In this document: positions 1 through 12,600 of the stretch, piece by piece
How positions within the stretch are numbered: the stretch's first letter is position 1
Layout of the letters: every line of letters begins with the position of its first letter
Assembly (NCBI GenBank): GCA_964019135.1
Contig: OZ025265.1
Location: forward strand, 27,379,143-27,443,142
Origin: Arenicola marina
Taxonomy: Eukaryota > Annelida > Polychaeta > Arenicolidae
DNA length: 64,000 nucleotides
Direction: 5' to 3'
The notes under the pieces: model-generated
What the model was told of the DNA's origin: nothing
What the model saw: only the letters and a program-made list of their open reading frames with translations
The model's database searches: none
Position numbers and translations under genes: made by a program

Positions 1-2019
1 CAGACCTGAGAGCAGCCACACCTCCCTGTCCACGTTGACTGTACAGACCTGAGTGCACCCATCCCGCCTAGTCCACGTTGACCGTACAGACCTGAGTGCA
101 GCCACCCCTCCCTGTCAACGGTGGCTGTGCAGACCTGAGTGCAGCCACCCCGCCCTGTCCACGTTGGCTGTACAGACCTAAGTGCAGCCACCCCTCCCTG
201 TCCACGTTGACTGTACAGACCTGAGTGCAACCCCCATCCCTGTCCACGGTGGCTGTACAGACCTGAGTGCAGCCACCCTTCCCTGTCCACGATGTCTGTA
301 CAAACCTGAGTGCAGCCACCCCTCCCTGTCCACGATTGCTGTACAAACCTGAGTGCAGCAACCCCTCCCTGTCCACGATGGCTGTACAGACCTGAGTGCA
401 TCCACCCCGCCCTGTCCACGGCGGCTGTACAGACCTGAGTGCAGCCACCCTTCCCTGTCGACGGTGGATTACAGACCTGTGTGCAGCCACCCTTCACTGT
501 CAACGGTGGCTATACAGACCTGAGTGCAGCCACCCATCCCTGTCCACGGTGGTTGTACAGACCTGAGTGCAGCCACCCCTGCTTGTCCACGTTGGCTGTA
601 CAGACCTGAGTGCAGCCACCTCTCCCTGACGGTGGCTGCACAGACCTGAGTGCAGCCACCCCTCCCTGTCCACGGTAGTTGTACAGACCTGTGTGCAGCC
701 ACCCCTCCCTGTCAACGGTGGCTGTACAGACCTGAGTGCAGCCACCCTTCCCTGTCCACGGTGGTTGTACAGACCTGAGTGCAGCCACCCCTGCTTGTCC
801 ACGTTGGCTGTACAGACCTGAGTGCAGCCACCTCTCCCTGACGGTGGCTGCACAGACCTGAGTGCCGCCACCCCTCCCTGTCCACGGTAGTTGTACAGAC
901 CTGTGTGCAGCCACCCCTCCCTGTCAACGGTGGCTGTACAGACCTGAGTGCAGCCACCCTTCCCTGTCCACGGTGGTTGTACAGACCTGAGTGCAGCCAC
1001 CCCTCCCTGTCAACGGTGGCTGTACAGACCTGAGTGCAGCCACCCATCCCTGTCAACGGTGGCTGTACAAACCTGAGTGCACCCATGCCGCCCAGTCCAC
1101 GTTGGCTGTACAGACCTGAGTGCACCCATCCTGCCCAGTCCACGTTGGCTGTACAGACCTGAGTGCACCCATCCCGCCCAATCCACGTTGGCTGTACAGA
1201 CCTGAGTGCACCCATCCCGCCCAGTCCACGTTGGCCGTACAGACCTGAGTGCAGCCACCCCTCCCTGTCAACGGTGGCTGTACAGACCTGAGTGCAGCCA
1301 CCCCTCCCTGTCAACGGTGGCTGTACAGACCTGAGTGCAGCCACCCATCCTTGTCCCCGGTGGCTGTACAGACGTGAGTGCAGCCACCCCTCCCTGTCAA
1401 CGGTGGCTGTACAGACCTGAGTGCAGCCACCCCTCCCTGTCAACGGTGGCTGTACAGACCTGAGTGCAGCCACCCCTCCCTGTCAACGGTGGCTGTACAG
1501 ACCTGAGTGCAGCCACCGTTCCCTGTCCACGTTGGCTGTACAGACCTGAGTGCAGCCACCCCTCCCTGTCAACGGTGGCTGTACAGACCTGAGTGCAGTC
1601 ACCCATCCCTGTCCGTGGTGCCTGCACAGGCCTGAGTGCACCCATCCCGCCCTGTCCACGGTGGTTGTACAAACCTGAGTGCAGCCACCCCTGCCTCTCC
1701 GTGGTGCCTGCACAGACCTGAGTGCAGCCACCCCTCCCGGTCCACGATGGCTGTACAGACCTGTGTTCAGCCACCCCTCCCTGTCAACCGTGGCTGTACA
1801 GACCTGACTGCAGCCACCCATCCCTGTCCACGGTGGTTGTACAGACCTGAGTGCAGCCCCCCCTGCCTGTCCACGGTGGCTGTATAGACCTGAGTGCAGC
1901 CACCCCTCCCTGTCAACGGTGGCTGCACAGACCTGAGTGCAGCCACCCCTCCCTGTCCACGGTGGTTGTACAGACCTGAGTGCAGCCACCCATCCCTGTC
2001 CACGGTGGCTGTACAGATC
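1..2019 (-). repeat. 43-bp minisatellite array derived from ligase exon 8 splice junction
   Basis: About 47 head-to-tail units of 43 bp fill the window from its left edge, so the array is cut by the window. Read on the minus strand, a typical unit is GTCTGTACAG, then a variant of CCACCGTGGACAGGGAGGGG, then TGGCTGCACTCAG. The second and third pieces are the last coding bases of exon 8 of the neighbouring ligase genes (Val-Asp-Arg-Glu-Gly-Trp-Leu-His-Ser); the first is the start of the intron. Because 43 is not a multiple of 3, a sense read cycles through all three frames, and all are mostly open. This explains the many long overlapping reading frames, which I do not regard as proteins. Units vary by point changes; one subtype (about 1075-1240) has CACCCATCCCGCCCAG in place of the usual block. 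The array abuts a dead exon 8. Confidence 0.93.
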
Positions 2020-2339
2020 TGAGTGCAGCCACCCCTCCCTGTCCACGGTGCTCGCTGTGGCCTCTGGTCGCTTGTAGTAGCTTTCATGATCTAAGGACCT
2101 CGGATTCAGAGCTGTCCATTCTGGTTAGGACCAAGATTCCGGCCGATATCCGGATCTACTATCTGGAGAAAGAAGATGATAGATTCTGAATTTCCGCCAC
2201 TCTTTCCCGTCAAGATAAGTCCACGTCATTCGTGATTTGACTGGAATTTGTTTTTAACTATCAGTCCCGAAGACTCATATTTTCCTTGTGGAGCAGGGAC
2301 TTGCTAAGACGGTAGCACTAGTTTCAGTCAACCCATACC
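2019..2339 (-). pseudogene. Relic of acyl-CoA ligase exons 7 and 8 (copy P0)
   Basis: Exon 8 homology runs from 2162 down to 2019 and has a plausible acceptor (a pyrimidine tract ending in CCAG) on its upstream side. It is 144 nt instead of 145. A 1-base deletion near the Gly-Tyr-Tyr-Lys codons shifts the frame, and a TAG replaces the Gln/His codon after Arg-Gly-Pro. Exon 7 homology lies at about 2239-2339 and keeps GYGLTET, but an inserted base leads to an early stop. The GYGLTET motif makes it closer to gene A than to B and D, although it lies on the minus strand. Its donor side is the 43-bp array. Exons 1-6 are not recognisable further right, and exons 9-11 would lie outside the window. 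Confidence 0.85.
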
Positions 2340-2362
2340 CTTCAAATAAACAAGACATAAAT

Positions 2363-2500
2363 CAGGGGCGGATCCAGAAAATCTGGACAGTGTTATATCG
2401 GTTTCAGGTTTCATATCTTAAACGGTATAAATTTCGGCCCTAAAAGGGGGGTGGGGGGGGGGGGCGCCGGGTCGGCCCTCCCTCCCTGGAACCACCCCTG
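2363..2500. mobile_element. Short MITE-like element with GGCGGATCCAG-type ends
   Basis: The stretch begins CAGGGGCGGATCCAG and ends with the imperfect reverse complement CTGGAACCACCCCTG, with a run of G in the middle. Related ends occur near 4665, 7105, 54430 and 60420. Such ends are common in small non-autonomous DNA transposons (hAT-like) of marine invertebrates; this assignment is from memory of the type. No clear 8-bp target duplication could be seen. Confidence 0.45.
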
Positions 2501-2549
2501 TAAATGAAACAAAAACTATACCGGTTCACATGGGCCTTGTGTAATAAAT

Positions 2550-2890
2550 TTTAAGATATCCATAATTCCATTTAAGATATTCAAAAGTAAACTTAAAATA
2601 TCTTGTAAGCCAGATATCTAGAATACAATTCCGGATATCTTAAATTCTATTTTAGGTACGTCAATGCTTATTATGCATGTATGTGACGCACGAATTAACA
2701 ATTCAGATATGTTAAATGCGTTTAAAGATATCTGCATTTGCCAACTATCTTAAAAGAATTCTAGATGTCTAAAATACAAATCTTATGAATATACAATTGT
2801 AGACATTTAAAATACAAATCTGGATACCTGAGTATACAATTCTAGACATCTAAAATAAATTCTGGATATCTAAAATACAATCTAAATAGA
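2550..2890. repeat. AT-rich degenerate tandem repeat (GATATC/TAAAATACAA)
   Basis: Diverged units of about 28-30 bp alternate a GATATCT-like word with TAAAATACAAT and CTGGATATC or CTAGACATC. No coding potential is seen. Confidence 0.6.
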
Positions 2891-3114
2891 GGGCGCAACT
2901 ATGTAAAATAAACTTTATCAATGACAAAAAACATTATATCTCGAATACGAAATAAGCTCACATGTAGACCTCGATCCCTCCTTTCGTCGACAGCTTTGAT
3001 ACCCAGGTTTCAAAACTATTGGAAGGACCCCTACCTTAACTGCTTTGTTCGCTTTCTTTAACGCACTTAAATTAGCTTATGTTCTTAAAACGCGTTCCAT
3101 CACTTGTAGCGATT

Positions 3115-6100
3115 GCAACACTATCAAAAGCACGTCCAGTTCCCGACTCTTACAGTGGGCCGCCATATCTTTATGATATCTTGAACAGGTGATTTTTTTT
3201 TATTAAAGCGGCTTGCCATCAATCGCCGTGTGACAAGAACGGGGAACGGTAACTATTTATGTATAGTGTGTACTCAACTCCCTCAGTACCGCCACCCCCT
3301 CCCTTATCCCCACAGCGGTTCGTCATATAACGGATCCGCGGTGATGCTATATAACGGTATCCGACATTAATATAGATCGCGACCCACATAGACCGGGTTC
3401 AAGCAGTCAAGAGGGCTTGTTCAATTGCATGTTGACCTCGTTCTTGTCCAGCAAACCCGGTCCCTTCGCCCTTTGTACCGCCAATGCAGGTCTCCTAGTT
3501 TTTGGCCACGGCAACGACACGCGTTAGAGAGACATAGGCTTACTGTGAGCGGCTTAGTGTGATTTTAGGATTGCATTCTGGGGGACTCAGGCTGATGTGA
3601 GTATGTCTTTCGTCTTCTGTTGCAGATCGTTGTTGTTGTGTGTTCTTCCTCATGAAACATAGTCTTAGATCTGTTTGACATGCTGTCTCTTTATTATATA
3701 TATTTATCTTGATATATGTGTCACAATCGCATGAGGGACAGAACTAAACATATTGTTTCAACAGATAGCTACAGCTGTTGATGAGGGTGTGTGGATTGCG
3801 CAGTGTGTTTAACGAAGTGTGGGGAAGGGGGGAGGGGGGCTTCAAGCCTCACGGTGAGGAGAATAAGGCAAGCAATTTGTCTCATAATTTGAAAAACCTA
3901 ATTTATTGGTGGAGAAGACCGTTTTTCAAGAATAAAGCATAAAAGAGTTATGTGTAAGCAAAATACTTATTGCACCATTTTGAAAAAGTTATAACTGAGA
4001 GAGATGTCTTTCCTTTGTTCCCCTGATACCTTGTGTTATTAGGCATAGGCTGGGTCCCCGGCACTAGTTTTGTAGAAATGCACGGCGCATCAATTTGCGC
4101 AGCGCCGCCCTGGCGAGCGAGTGTGCGAATACTCAGGGACAGACATTAACTTTGGATGTCGCCTGTCTTGTCGGGCATGTGGTGTTGAGATTCACCTGCC
4201 CCACTGAAAATTTACCCGTTCCGATCAAACTGAGAAACAACCACGTTGATACAACTAATACTATTTACTGCGCTATTTACAAGTATTATTGTCGGGGCCA
4301 AAACACGAAAGCTACCCTGCATTGATCAGTGCCTGCAGGTTGTTTGCTCCGTGTAACTGATGAACATCTTCGCCTGCTCCGTCTTGCATACAACCAGTAT
4401 TCTGACCTGTCCGACCATGTAATGCAACTATCCCGGGCAGTCGGGCAGTCGGTTATGTCTCTCCCTGAAATACTTTGAGGAAGTAGGCGACAACAGAGAT
4501 ATAATGGAGCCCCTAGCGGAGTGAGGTGAAGGCAGAGCCGGGGCAGGATACCCTATTCTTAGGCATTTTTTCACCGGGAAACCGGGATTGCTTGCCGTAG
4601 AAGGGCTACGCAGCCACAATCCTGAAACGCACCAGGGGTGTCGGACGGTACGTGTGTGGGGCCATGGGCGGATCCAGGGGGCCCTCTTTTTTGAGAAAGA
4701 ACGCCGTTTTTCAATGCAAAATTTAGTGGACAGTGGGTGTATGTGGACGCCCCCCCCCCCCTTTTTATAAATTTCTGGATCCCCCCCCCCTAATGCCCAA
4801 TCAGTGACCGCTAACCCTTAAATCCCGAACCTAACAATAATCTGGAGAGTGAAACGGCGACGAGAGACACATGAGACCACCAGGGGAACGCATAAGGCCC
4901 ACATCCGTGCCTAAATCCTGTAGGTGGATACGACGACGTGATCTGACACTGATGTCATTTTGAGGCAAAGCTACACCATTGAAAACGACAACATTGCTCG
5001 ATCAATTGCGGATAGTAAATTACGTGACACTGTGAGCCTATTCCTGGTAGCGTGACTAGTACTGTTAAATTCTGTACTGTTAAATGTGTTCATTAAACAA
5101 AAACAACCATGTCCATGCCACTCAATAATACGTTTGCAACGTTATAAAAACTAGCGATATACAATCAATACTAATTTAATACATTGTCAGATACATTTTT
5201 ACAAAAATAGAATACGTATCGAGATAAAGCAAAGAAAAACAACACTGCATTTATGGTAGTAATATCTACGCCAACCGATTACAAATATAGCAGTTACGCA
5301 AGTTACAATAAATCTGGTAGTTTGCTATAGAATTTTGTTTCACATACTTTAAAAAACTGTCTAGACTGTGGGTATATATTTTGTCTAAAATTATCGGTGG
5401 TTCGACATTGAGTGTTGATATGAAGCTATGTCGGATACACTTTGTGGCAAAAACATGACGCACTCTTGCGGTTTGTACGTGTGTTTGATTCTTTATGTTA
5501 TAGTCATGTCTGTCAGAGGGACATTGTATAGAAATTCTATCAAAATAGCTTGGTAATTAAGTGATTGTCATGTAATAATCATTAAAAACGAAACGTACAG
5601 CGATCTTCAATGAGATCCGAACGAACGAAAATAGCCAGTAAAATCGCCAGGGGTGAATACAAATAGCTCCGGAAAAGATGATCACATCACAAGAAAAGTC
5701 CAAACTGAATTTTTTGCCTTTTTACTTATATATAAACAATTAAACAGGGTAAAAATATGAAGTGTCTTAATGAGTTAAATGAGTAGCTGTTCCTTATTTG
5801 AGTACATAACCAGTTCCTAAAATCTAAAATTCCTAAGAATGCTGCCATTAGAACTTAATCTCGCGTTTACTGTGTGTCATACCATGCCCTGTATGCCTAC
5901 TTATGTTGACCTTATCCCAGAAGCACAAATTCTTGGGAGGACCTAGCATTCGAAAAGAGGGAATGGTCACGTGTTGTGCGTGAGGCAATGGCCCATGTAT
6001 AGCGAACTGCGTATTTGGTCCTACATGACATTATTCCCGTTTTTTCCTGACCCCGGATTCGGCTCCAACAAAAGTCCAAGCTGTGTTTTGTTCTCGTCTG

Positions 6101-6680
6101 TGGTAGTTAATATCCGCGGTGATTTCAATTACATAACAATTGCTGCTCTGTAAATTGGGTTTCCAGTAGCATTGAGACCAGCACCAGGACACCATGAAGA
6201 GCCCTCTGCCTGACGTCGCCTTCCCCACCAACCTGTCGGTCACTCAGGCGTTACTGCCCAAACTGAGGGAGTACGGAAACCGGGTGGCACTGGTCAGTAT
6301 ACTCCGACTGTGGTAATAAAAATACTGTGCCACACAATGACAAAGTAGTGTTACTCACGTGATCCTGCGTCTTGGGACCAAATCACATGGCTACCAGTGG
6401 GATCTTTTTATTTGTACCGTCTCGCCAAACTACTTAAGCTGATGGATTTGGGCAAGTAGCTGCCACTGGTCTGCTTGAGATAATCTTGTGCTTGCCAGCC
6501 CCGTTCTGCTTCATCGAAAAATGGATGATACCGCATTTCATAACGCCCACAACAACATTTAAAAATGTCTTAGGCCACTTTTGTGGACATGAAGGCAAAA
6601 CTCGCGTATTTATTGTGCGAGGGCGCGAACCCATGACCTGGTGATCTGCAGCTCCACCTGCTAATTCACGAACTGAGGAT
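3115..6680. repeat. Upstream segment of gene A, duplicated at 53.2-55.8 kb
   Basis: From about 3115 to the first intron of gene A the sequence aligns by eye, with many indels, to about 53220-55800. Examples are the words around GATATCTTGAACAGGTGA (3173), GGATCCGCGGTGATG (3331), and the block leading into the ATG at 6194. The segment is an old duplicate carrying the putative promoter and exon 1 of the ligase gene. Apart from exon 1, no gene is recognised between 2345 and 6193. Confidence 0.75.
4662..4792. mobile_element. Small TIR element with G/C homopolymer core
   Basis: GGGCGGATCCAGG at the left is matched by inverted CTGGATCCCCCC at the right (about 4777-4790), around a C-rich core. The matching place in the duplicated block (about 54340-54440) ends CCTGGATCCGCCCCTAATG, a better preserved copy of the same end. 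Confidence 0.45.
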
Positions 6681-9600
6681 GCTTCCCACAATACCCGCTG
6701 GATTTATGTGCCTAATAATCTCGTATGATTGTATCAACCCTTTACAGCAAACGTCACTGATAACTTCCATATTTATATGGTTCGCTTGCCAAAAACTTAT
6801 TCTGATGTGTCTGTTGAACACAGATCGATGGCCTAACAGGACGACGGATGACCTTCCGTGACCTTCACCGTGACGTCATGCAGGTTGCACACAATCTCCG
6901 CCAGAGGGGGCTACGGAAGGGCGACTTCGTCTTCATCTGTACACACAACTGTCTCGAGTTTCCTGTGGCTCTGTTGGCCGTAATACACCTGGGAGGCATC
7001 ATGTCGACATGCAACCCGGCTTACACCGTCGGTAAACTATAACGTGGAGAGACTGAGGAATACAGAATGGATGAGCTGAGTCATGATTTCCGTATCCCGA
7101 TTCAGTGGCGGATCCAGGGTGTGGGTGGGGGGGAGGAGGGGGGGGGGGGCTTTCAGGGACAAGCTCAGCATGGTTAAAATCGGATTTTGAGGATAAATGG
7201 ATCTGTTTATGTGAAATGTACTCACACAAATTCCTCTATCCGCCATTGCGATTTGTATTCATTGCCAATTAATTTGAGACAAACTCATTGGTCTGACAAT
7301 CTAAACTGCATGACAGAGGGAATCATAACGCACAAATCACCTTCTCTTTTGTACAAACTTTATTATAACATATACATTTGTGTAACATTTCAACAACCTA
7401 CCCTACATTCTCGACAGCATTTACCACTTTTCTCTGCTTTTTCAATTGAATGACATGTTGGTATATTACAAAAAATACAAGAACAGATTTTGGCTAACAC
7501 TTCTTTGACATACCCTACAATGATGCCGTTGTCGACAGGATTTGTCATGGTAACCAATTTTGTAGTATTCCCCGGCCACAAACCCGTTGGTTTGTTGACC
7601 AGGGAACGCCTTTTACTTCTCGTTATAACCCAGGTTCGGGGCGATCAGTTTGGGGAAATTGAGCAACACCGACAAGGATGACGATGTCAACAAGTGAATT
7701 TAATCAGGTCTTATCTAAATAATATTTACAGCAAAACGGTGTCTAATCTAAACTAACCAACGTGTAATTGAAGACCCACAGGTTGGGTACTTACAGTTAA
7801 TCGGGGCTGAGGCTTAACCGAACCGCAATAGCCGGTTACTTTGCGTTTCAGTGACTCAAACTAAAAACTGATCCGCCTCCCGATCCGCGTCCCGCGCACT
7901 CGCGGCTTCCTGCGGAGTGGCGTCACTCGTTAGAGGTCGTGCGGCGTGCTACTAAAATTGGGAATAACTACATGTACCTGTATGTACTACAATACGAACT
8001 AAGGACCTACTTTATGAAAACCCCAAATATTACGCATTTACCACTTTTCTACGCTTTTTGACACTGATAATATAAGATAGAGGTTTCAAATTTGTTTAAC
8101 ATTGCACAACTCTACAGTGCTCGACAGCATTTGCAGCCACTGAAGAAATGTTATTTTTATCCACAACACAGATGAAGTTCTGTCTCAGATGTCGGATTGT
8201 AAACCAAAGTTTGCCTTCGCGGCCAGCGAGGATGTGGGCGCCAAAGTGACGGCAGCCAGCAATAGGTGCGGTGGTGTGGAGGTAAGAACCATGACCGTTT
8301 CATTCAGGCCTATGTTGGAAGAGATTCGGCTTAATACACTGTATAAGATTAATTATCCGATCGTCATAACCTTTACATCTTCTGAATTATTCTTCAATAA
8401 TGAAACGTGATGTTTGAATTTGGCCCTTGCTTAGTTCTACAGCCGCCCCCCCCCCCCCACCCAACCATCCCTCTTAAATTTCTAAATCAAGGTTGGAACC
8501 ACACAATGCTTAATTTTAGATTAAAACTTACGCCAACATAAAACTAGATAAAAAAATGGGATGTTGGTCATTTTAAAGGATATTGGTTGTGTTTTAACTC
8601 ATGTTGTCTTACATGTATGAGTTGTTATGGCTATGCACACAATATGCACCTTTCAGGAGGTCTTTGTTTTCGGAGACGCCGCGGGCTGCACTCCCTTCAG
8701 AAAGCTATGCGCGCGCGGCAAATGTGATGACGTCACAGAGGTCAGCCCCGCACTCATTGACCCCGGAGAGGACCTGGCTGTGTTACCGTATTCTTCGGGA
8801 ACTACCGGGAAAGCCAAAGGAGTTATGTTGACTCACACCAATCTAATCGCCAACATCTTTCAGCTCAGGTGAAAATTCTGAACTAATTATTTACTCCGAC
8901 GACTCTTGGCACACATCCATGTCTGCATCTACTGTGTGCGCATTGTGTCAGCAACTTTTTGCATGAGTTAGATTCATTTTTCATGACTTCCTCTGAGAAA
9001 TAAAACCATAGTAGTAACGTCACTATATTTCGGTTGCTGTGGATAAATTGTCACGAATTCACATCAAACAGGAGATCTTCACTCACAATGATTTCTGTAC
9101 TGTTGAACCCGGAATTTTTAAATATTAGTCGTAGATTATTAGAACTGCCTAAACGATTCACAATGAATATACATTGATGTCAGTTTCGTTGATGAGTCAT
9201 CCGTGTGACATTTGCGACGTTTAACCCAATTCAGTGTCTCAGTCAATGCTAGCACGATAAGACAACACATTACCACATTACACAACTGCAGATGCACTGT
9301 ATTCCGTATTATCCTTCCTCCTCGACCAGGGTAACAGACGTCTTTAAGACCCCGGTGTGTAGGCGTGGAGAACAGGGAGTCATCATGGGAGTCTTACCTT
9401 TCTTCCACATCTACGGCCTCGTCTGTATCGTCTTCAGCTCCCTCTATGTTGGAGATGCCGTGGTCGTCTTGCCTCGTTTCGAGCTTGGAACCTTTCTTAA
9501 AGCCATCCAAGATCACAAGGTATGAGAGCATGAAAAGAAATCTGTATTCCTGTCGTGTTGGTTGTGAAATATCCAAATATATCAACCTGATCATCGCAAC

Positions 9601-12600
9601 GCTGATTGGCTCAAATGCTCGACGCTGATTGGTTGACAATTTTCAAATCTTGACGTCGATCGAAACTTTAGAACATGCAAACAATTTACAATGCGTGGAA
9701 ACCGACTCTCAAATTGCATGAAAATGACCATCAATCCGGTCCACAGCATCGCTTTTATTATGAGTGACGTGTCCCACAGGTCACGTGGCTCTTCATCGTC
9801 CCTCCCATCGCCTTGATGTTGGCCAAGGACCCCCAGGTGGCGCTGTACGACATGAACAGCGTCGAGTCCTTAAACAGCGGCGCGGCTCCGCTGGGGGGCG
9901 ACACTATTCGCGATATCCGGGAACGTCTGGGACTGCGTGATGTCAGACAAGGTGAGAGATTAATGGCCATGTTGAGGCTCGAACAGTTCTTGGCAATATA
10001 TAGTTCATTGCGAGCCGGGCAAGATGATTATCTATATGCTAACCACTGGCTACATGGCTCCACTCTCCCTGCCTTCTCCCATTGACGCGATGTGCCCAAA
10101 GGTGGTTAAAGCGTCCACAATAAACAACCAACCAAACAATCAACCCAATTGACGACCTCACCGACAACATTCAATTTACCAGCGTGGAAGTTAATGTCAC
10201 TTACCCTGTACATATAAGTCGTTGCAGTTTCATTTTGTCCATGTTGTTGAAAATTTAATGGGGTGTTTTTGGCTTTAAGGATACGGATTGACGGAAACCA
10301 GTCCCGTAGCTCTGGCGAGTCCGTGCTGCACGGCGAAATATGGGTCTTCGGGACTGATAGTGCCAAACACCGAAATAAAGGTGACACATTCAGTAATGCC
10401 GCCAGAGTGTGTGAGAATTCCAGTTGAATGACGACAAATTTTGACTAGACATAGTAACAGAAATGCGAAATATAGCGAGTAAATGTTTACATATATTTAT
10501 GTGGCAGAGAATTTTACACCAGCGGAAAATTCCCTCTTCCAGATAGTGGATCCGGATAGCGGCCAAGATCTAGGTCCAAACCAGGATGGAGAGCTCTGGA
10601 TCCGAGGTCCTCATGTGATGAAAGGCTACTACAAGCGACCGGAGGCCACAGCGAGCACCGTGGACAGGGAGGGGTGGCTGCACTCAGGTCTGTACAGCCA
10701 CCGTGGACAGGGATGGTGGCTGCACTCCAGTCTGTACAGCCACCGTGGACAGGGAGGGGTGGCTGCACTCAGGGTTGTACAGCCACCGTAGACAGGGCGC
10801 GGTGGCTGCACTCAGGTCTGTACAGCCACCGTGGACAGGGTGGGGTGGCTGTACTGAGGACTGGGAGGGGTGGGGGTTGGGGTGAAGGTTGCTCAACTCA
10901 GTATATTCTAGATTTCTACGATCATTGTCTGCTAAATTCCTATTTGTATTCGCTATTTGTAACACAAGTAAATATACCACTTACGAGACCAATGCTGCCA
11001 CCTGCATCAATAGTAATGCCAGCATAATCGCACGCCACATGATGTATATTTTGCACACCGCCCTTATTTGTGTCCCTTCAGTGTGAAGTGTCTACATTGC
11101 AGGCGACGTCGGACATTATGACGACGACGGATATTTCTATGTTGTGGACCGACTGAAGGAACTCATTAAATACAAAGGTTTCCAGGCGAGTGACAGCGTC
11201 TATACGATAATAAGGCCAACGGATGCAGTTTTCACCAATATTTCAGGAAAGGAAGGGCTTTATCATGTGAAACAACAGATACAGGAGCGATATATGGGCT
11301 TTGCATAATTAGTCCATAAAGGCGTCAGACTTATTGTATGTCTTCATATCATTCATATTCCTACTATTCTTTCACCCATCGGCATGGGTTACTCTAGTTG
11401 CACATGGAATAATTTTCACTTCTATGGGTGCATTTCAAAGCTGACAAGTTTTTCTTACTAGAAAAATGGTGTCAAAGGAGACTATACACTTCGCGATTAT
11501 GCTCTATGGTTGGAACGAAAAACGCCGAATCATGCGTGGTGTACGCCTAATATATTTTATATGTGTATACCAAGCACTATAGCCCTCGAAGTCAACTTGG
11601 GCTCACTTGAATATATTTTATACGTGTATATCAAGCACTATAGCCCTCCAAGTCAACTTGGGCTCACTTTAGGAGCATCCAGAAAAATTAACTGGAGGAT
11701 CTTATACAGTACACCCAGTAAGCCGGGACGCAATTTTTTTTTTAAACAATCGATGTCGTTCAACATGTCCAATATGAACAAAACAATGGCGTGGTCCAGA
11801 CACATTATAAAGGATCACGAGTTGCTTGGTCAAGAGCCGTAACAAATGCCAGGGTACTAAGCAATTGACAATGGTTTGGCTCGAATTTCTTGCATCTATA
11901 TGTCCATACCGTCGTCCAGCACCCTGAACCCCGAGTGAAGCATTCACCGGTTCGTCGAATAGTGACAAGCCGTGATTCTGACAGGTGCCCCCGGCTGAGA
12001 GGTAGACTTTTATTTAGGGTACGACTATTATAGAGAATGCAAAGCCATAACTTCAATTGGAAACGAAACTCAAACAGAACAACTTACTTGCGAAGCATCC
12101 ACAAATGATCTGGAGGGTCTCGGGGTTTGGAAGAGGATGCTTCGCACTGCTGTACCTAATGACAAGTTGTTACTGTAACAGGTGCCCCCGGCTGAGGTGG
12201 AGAGCCTACTGCTGACCCACCCAGGGGTGAGGGACGTGGCGGTGATCGGGGTGCCTGACGAGATGGCGGGGGAGCTCCCTCGGGCCTTCGTCGTCCTCAA
12301 GGACGGACAGAAAGTATCGGGGAGGGAAATAGCGGAATTCGTGGCAGGTGCCTTTACTAGGTGTCCCTCTGTTATACATTATACATTTCTGAATGGTTTC
12401 GAAGAAGGTTCCAAAACCATATATTGCGATCGTCATTTGTGTGAAAAACATTAAACAATGCTATGATAACAATCATTATCTAAGAGAGAAAGAATGAAAT
12501 TTGTTGCTGGTTAATATCATCTGATAGAGTAAGTATATGTTCAAAGAATGCGTTGATTTAACAATACATAGCGATGGGGACGGGGTGGGTGGCCTTCAAA

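Noticed and set aside
1..2050. A regularly spaced repeat array, considered as a CRISPR.
   Set aside because: Units are contiguous with no unique spacers, and the setting is an animal gene.
68..2087. Many overlapping reading frames of 80-250 codons on the minus strand ([24 protein letters not shown]).
   Set aside because: They are readings of the 43-bp minisatellite in successive frames. They lack starts of their own and any non-repeat sequence.
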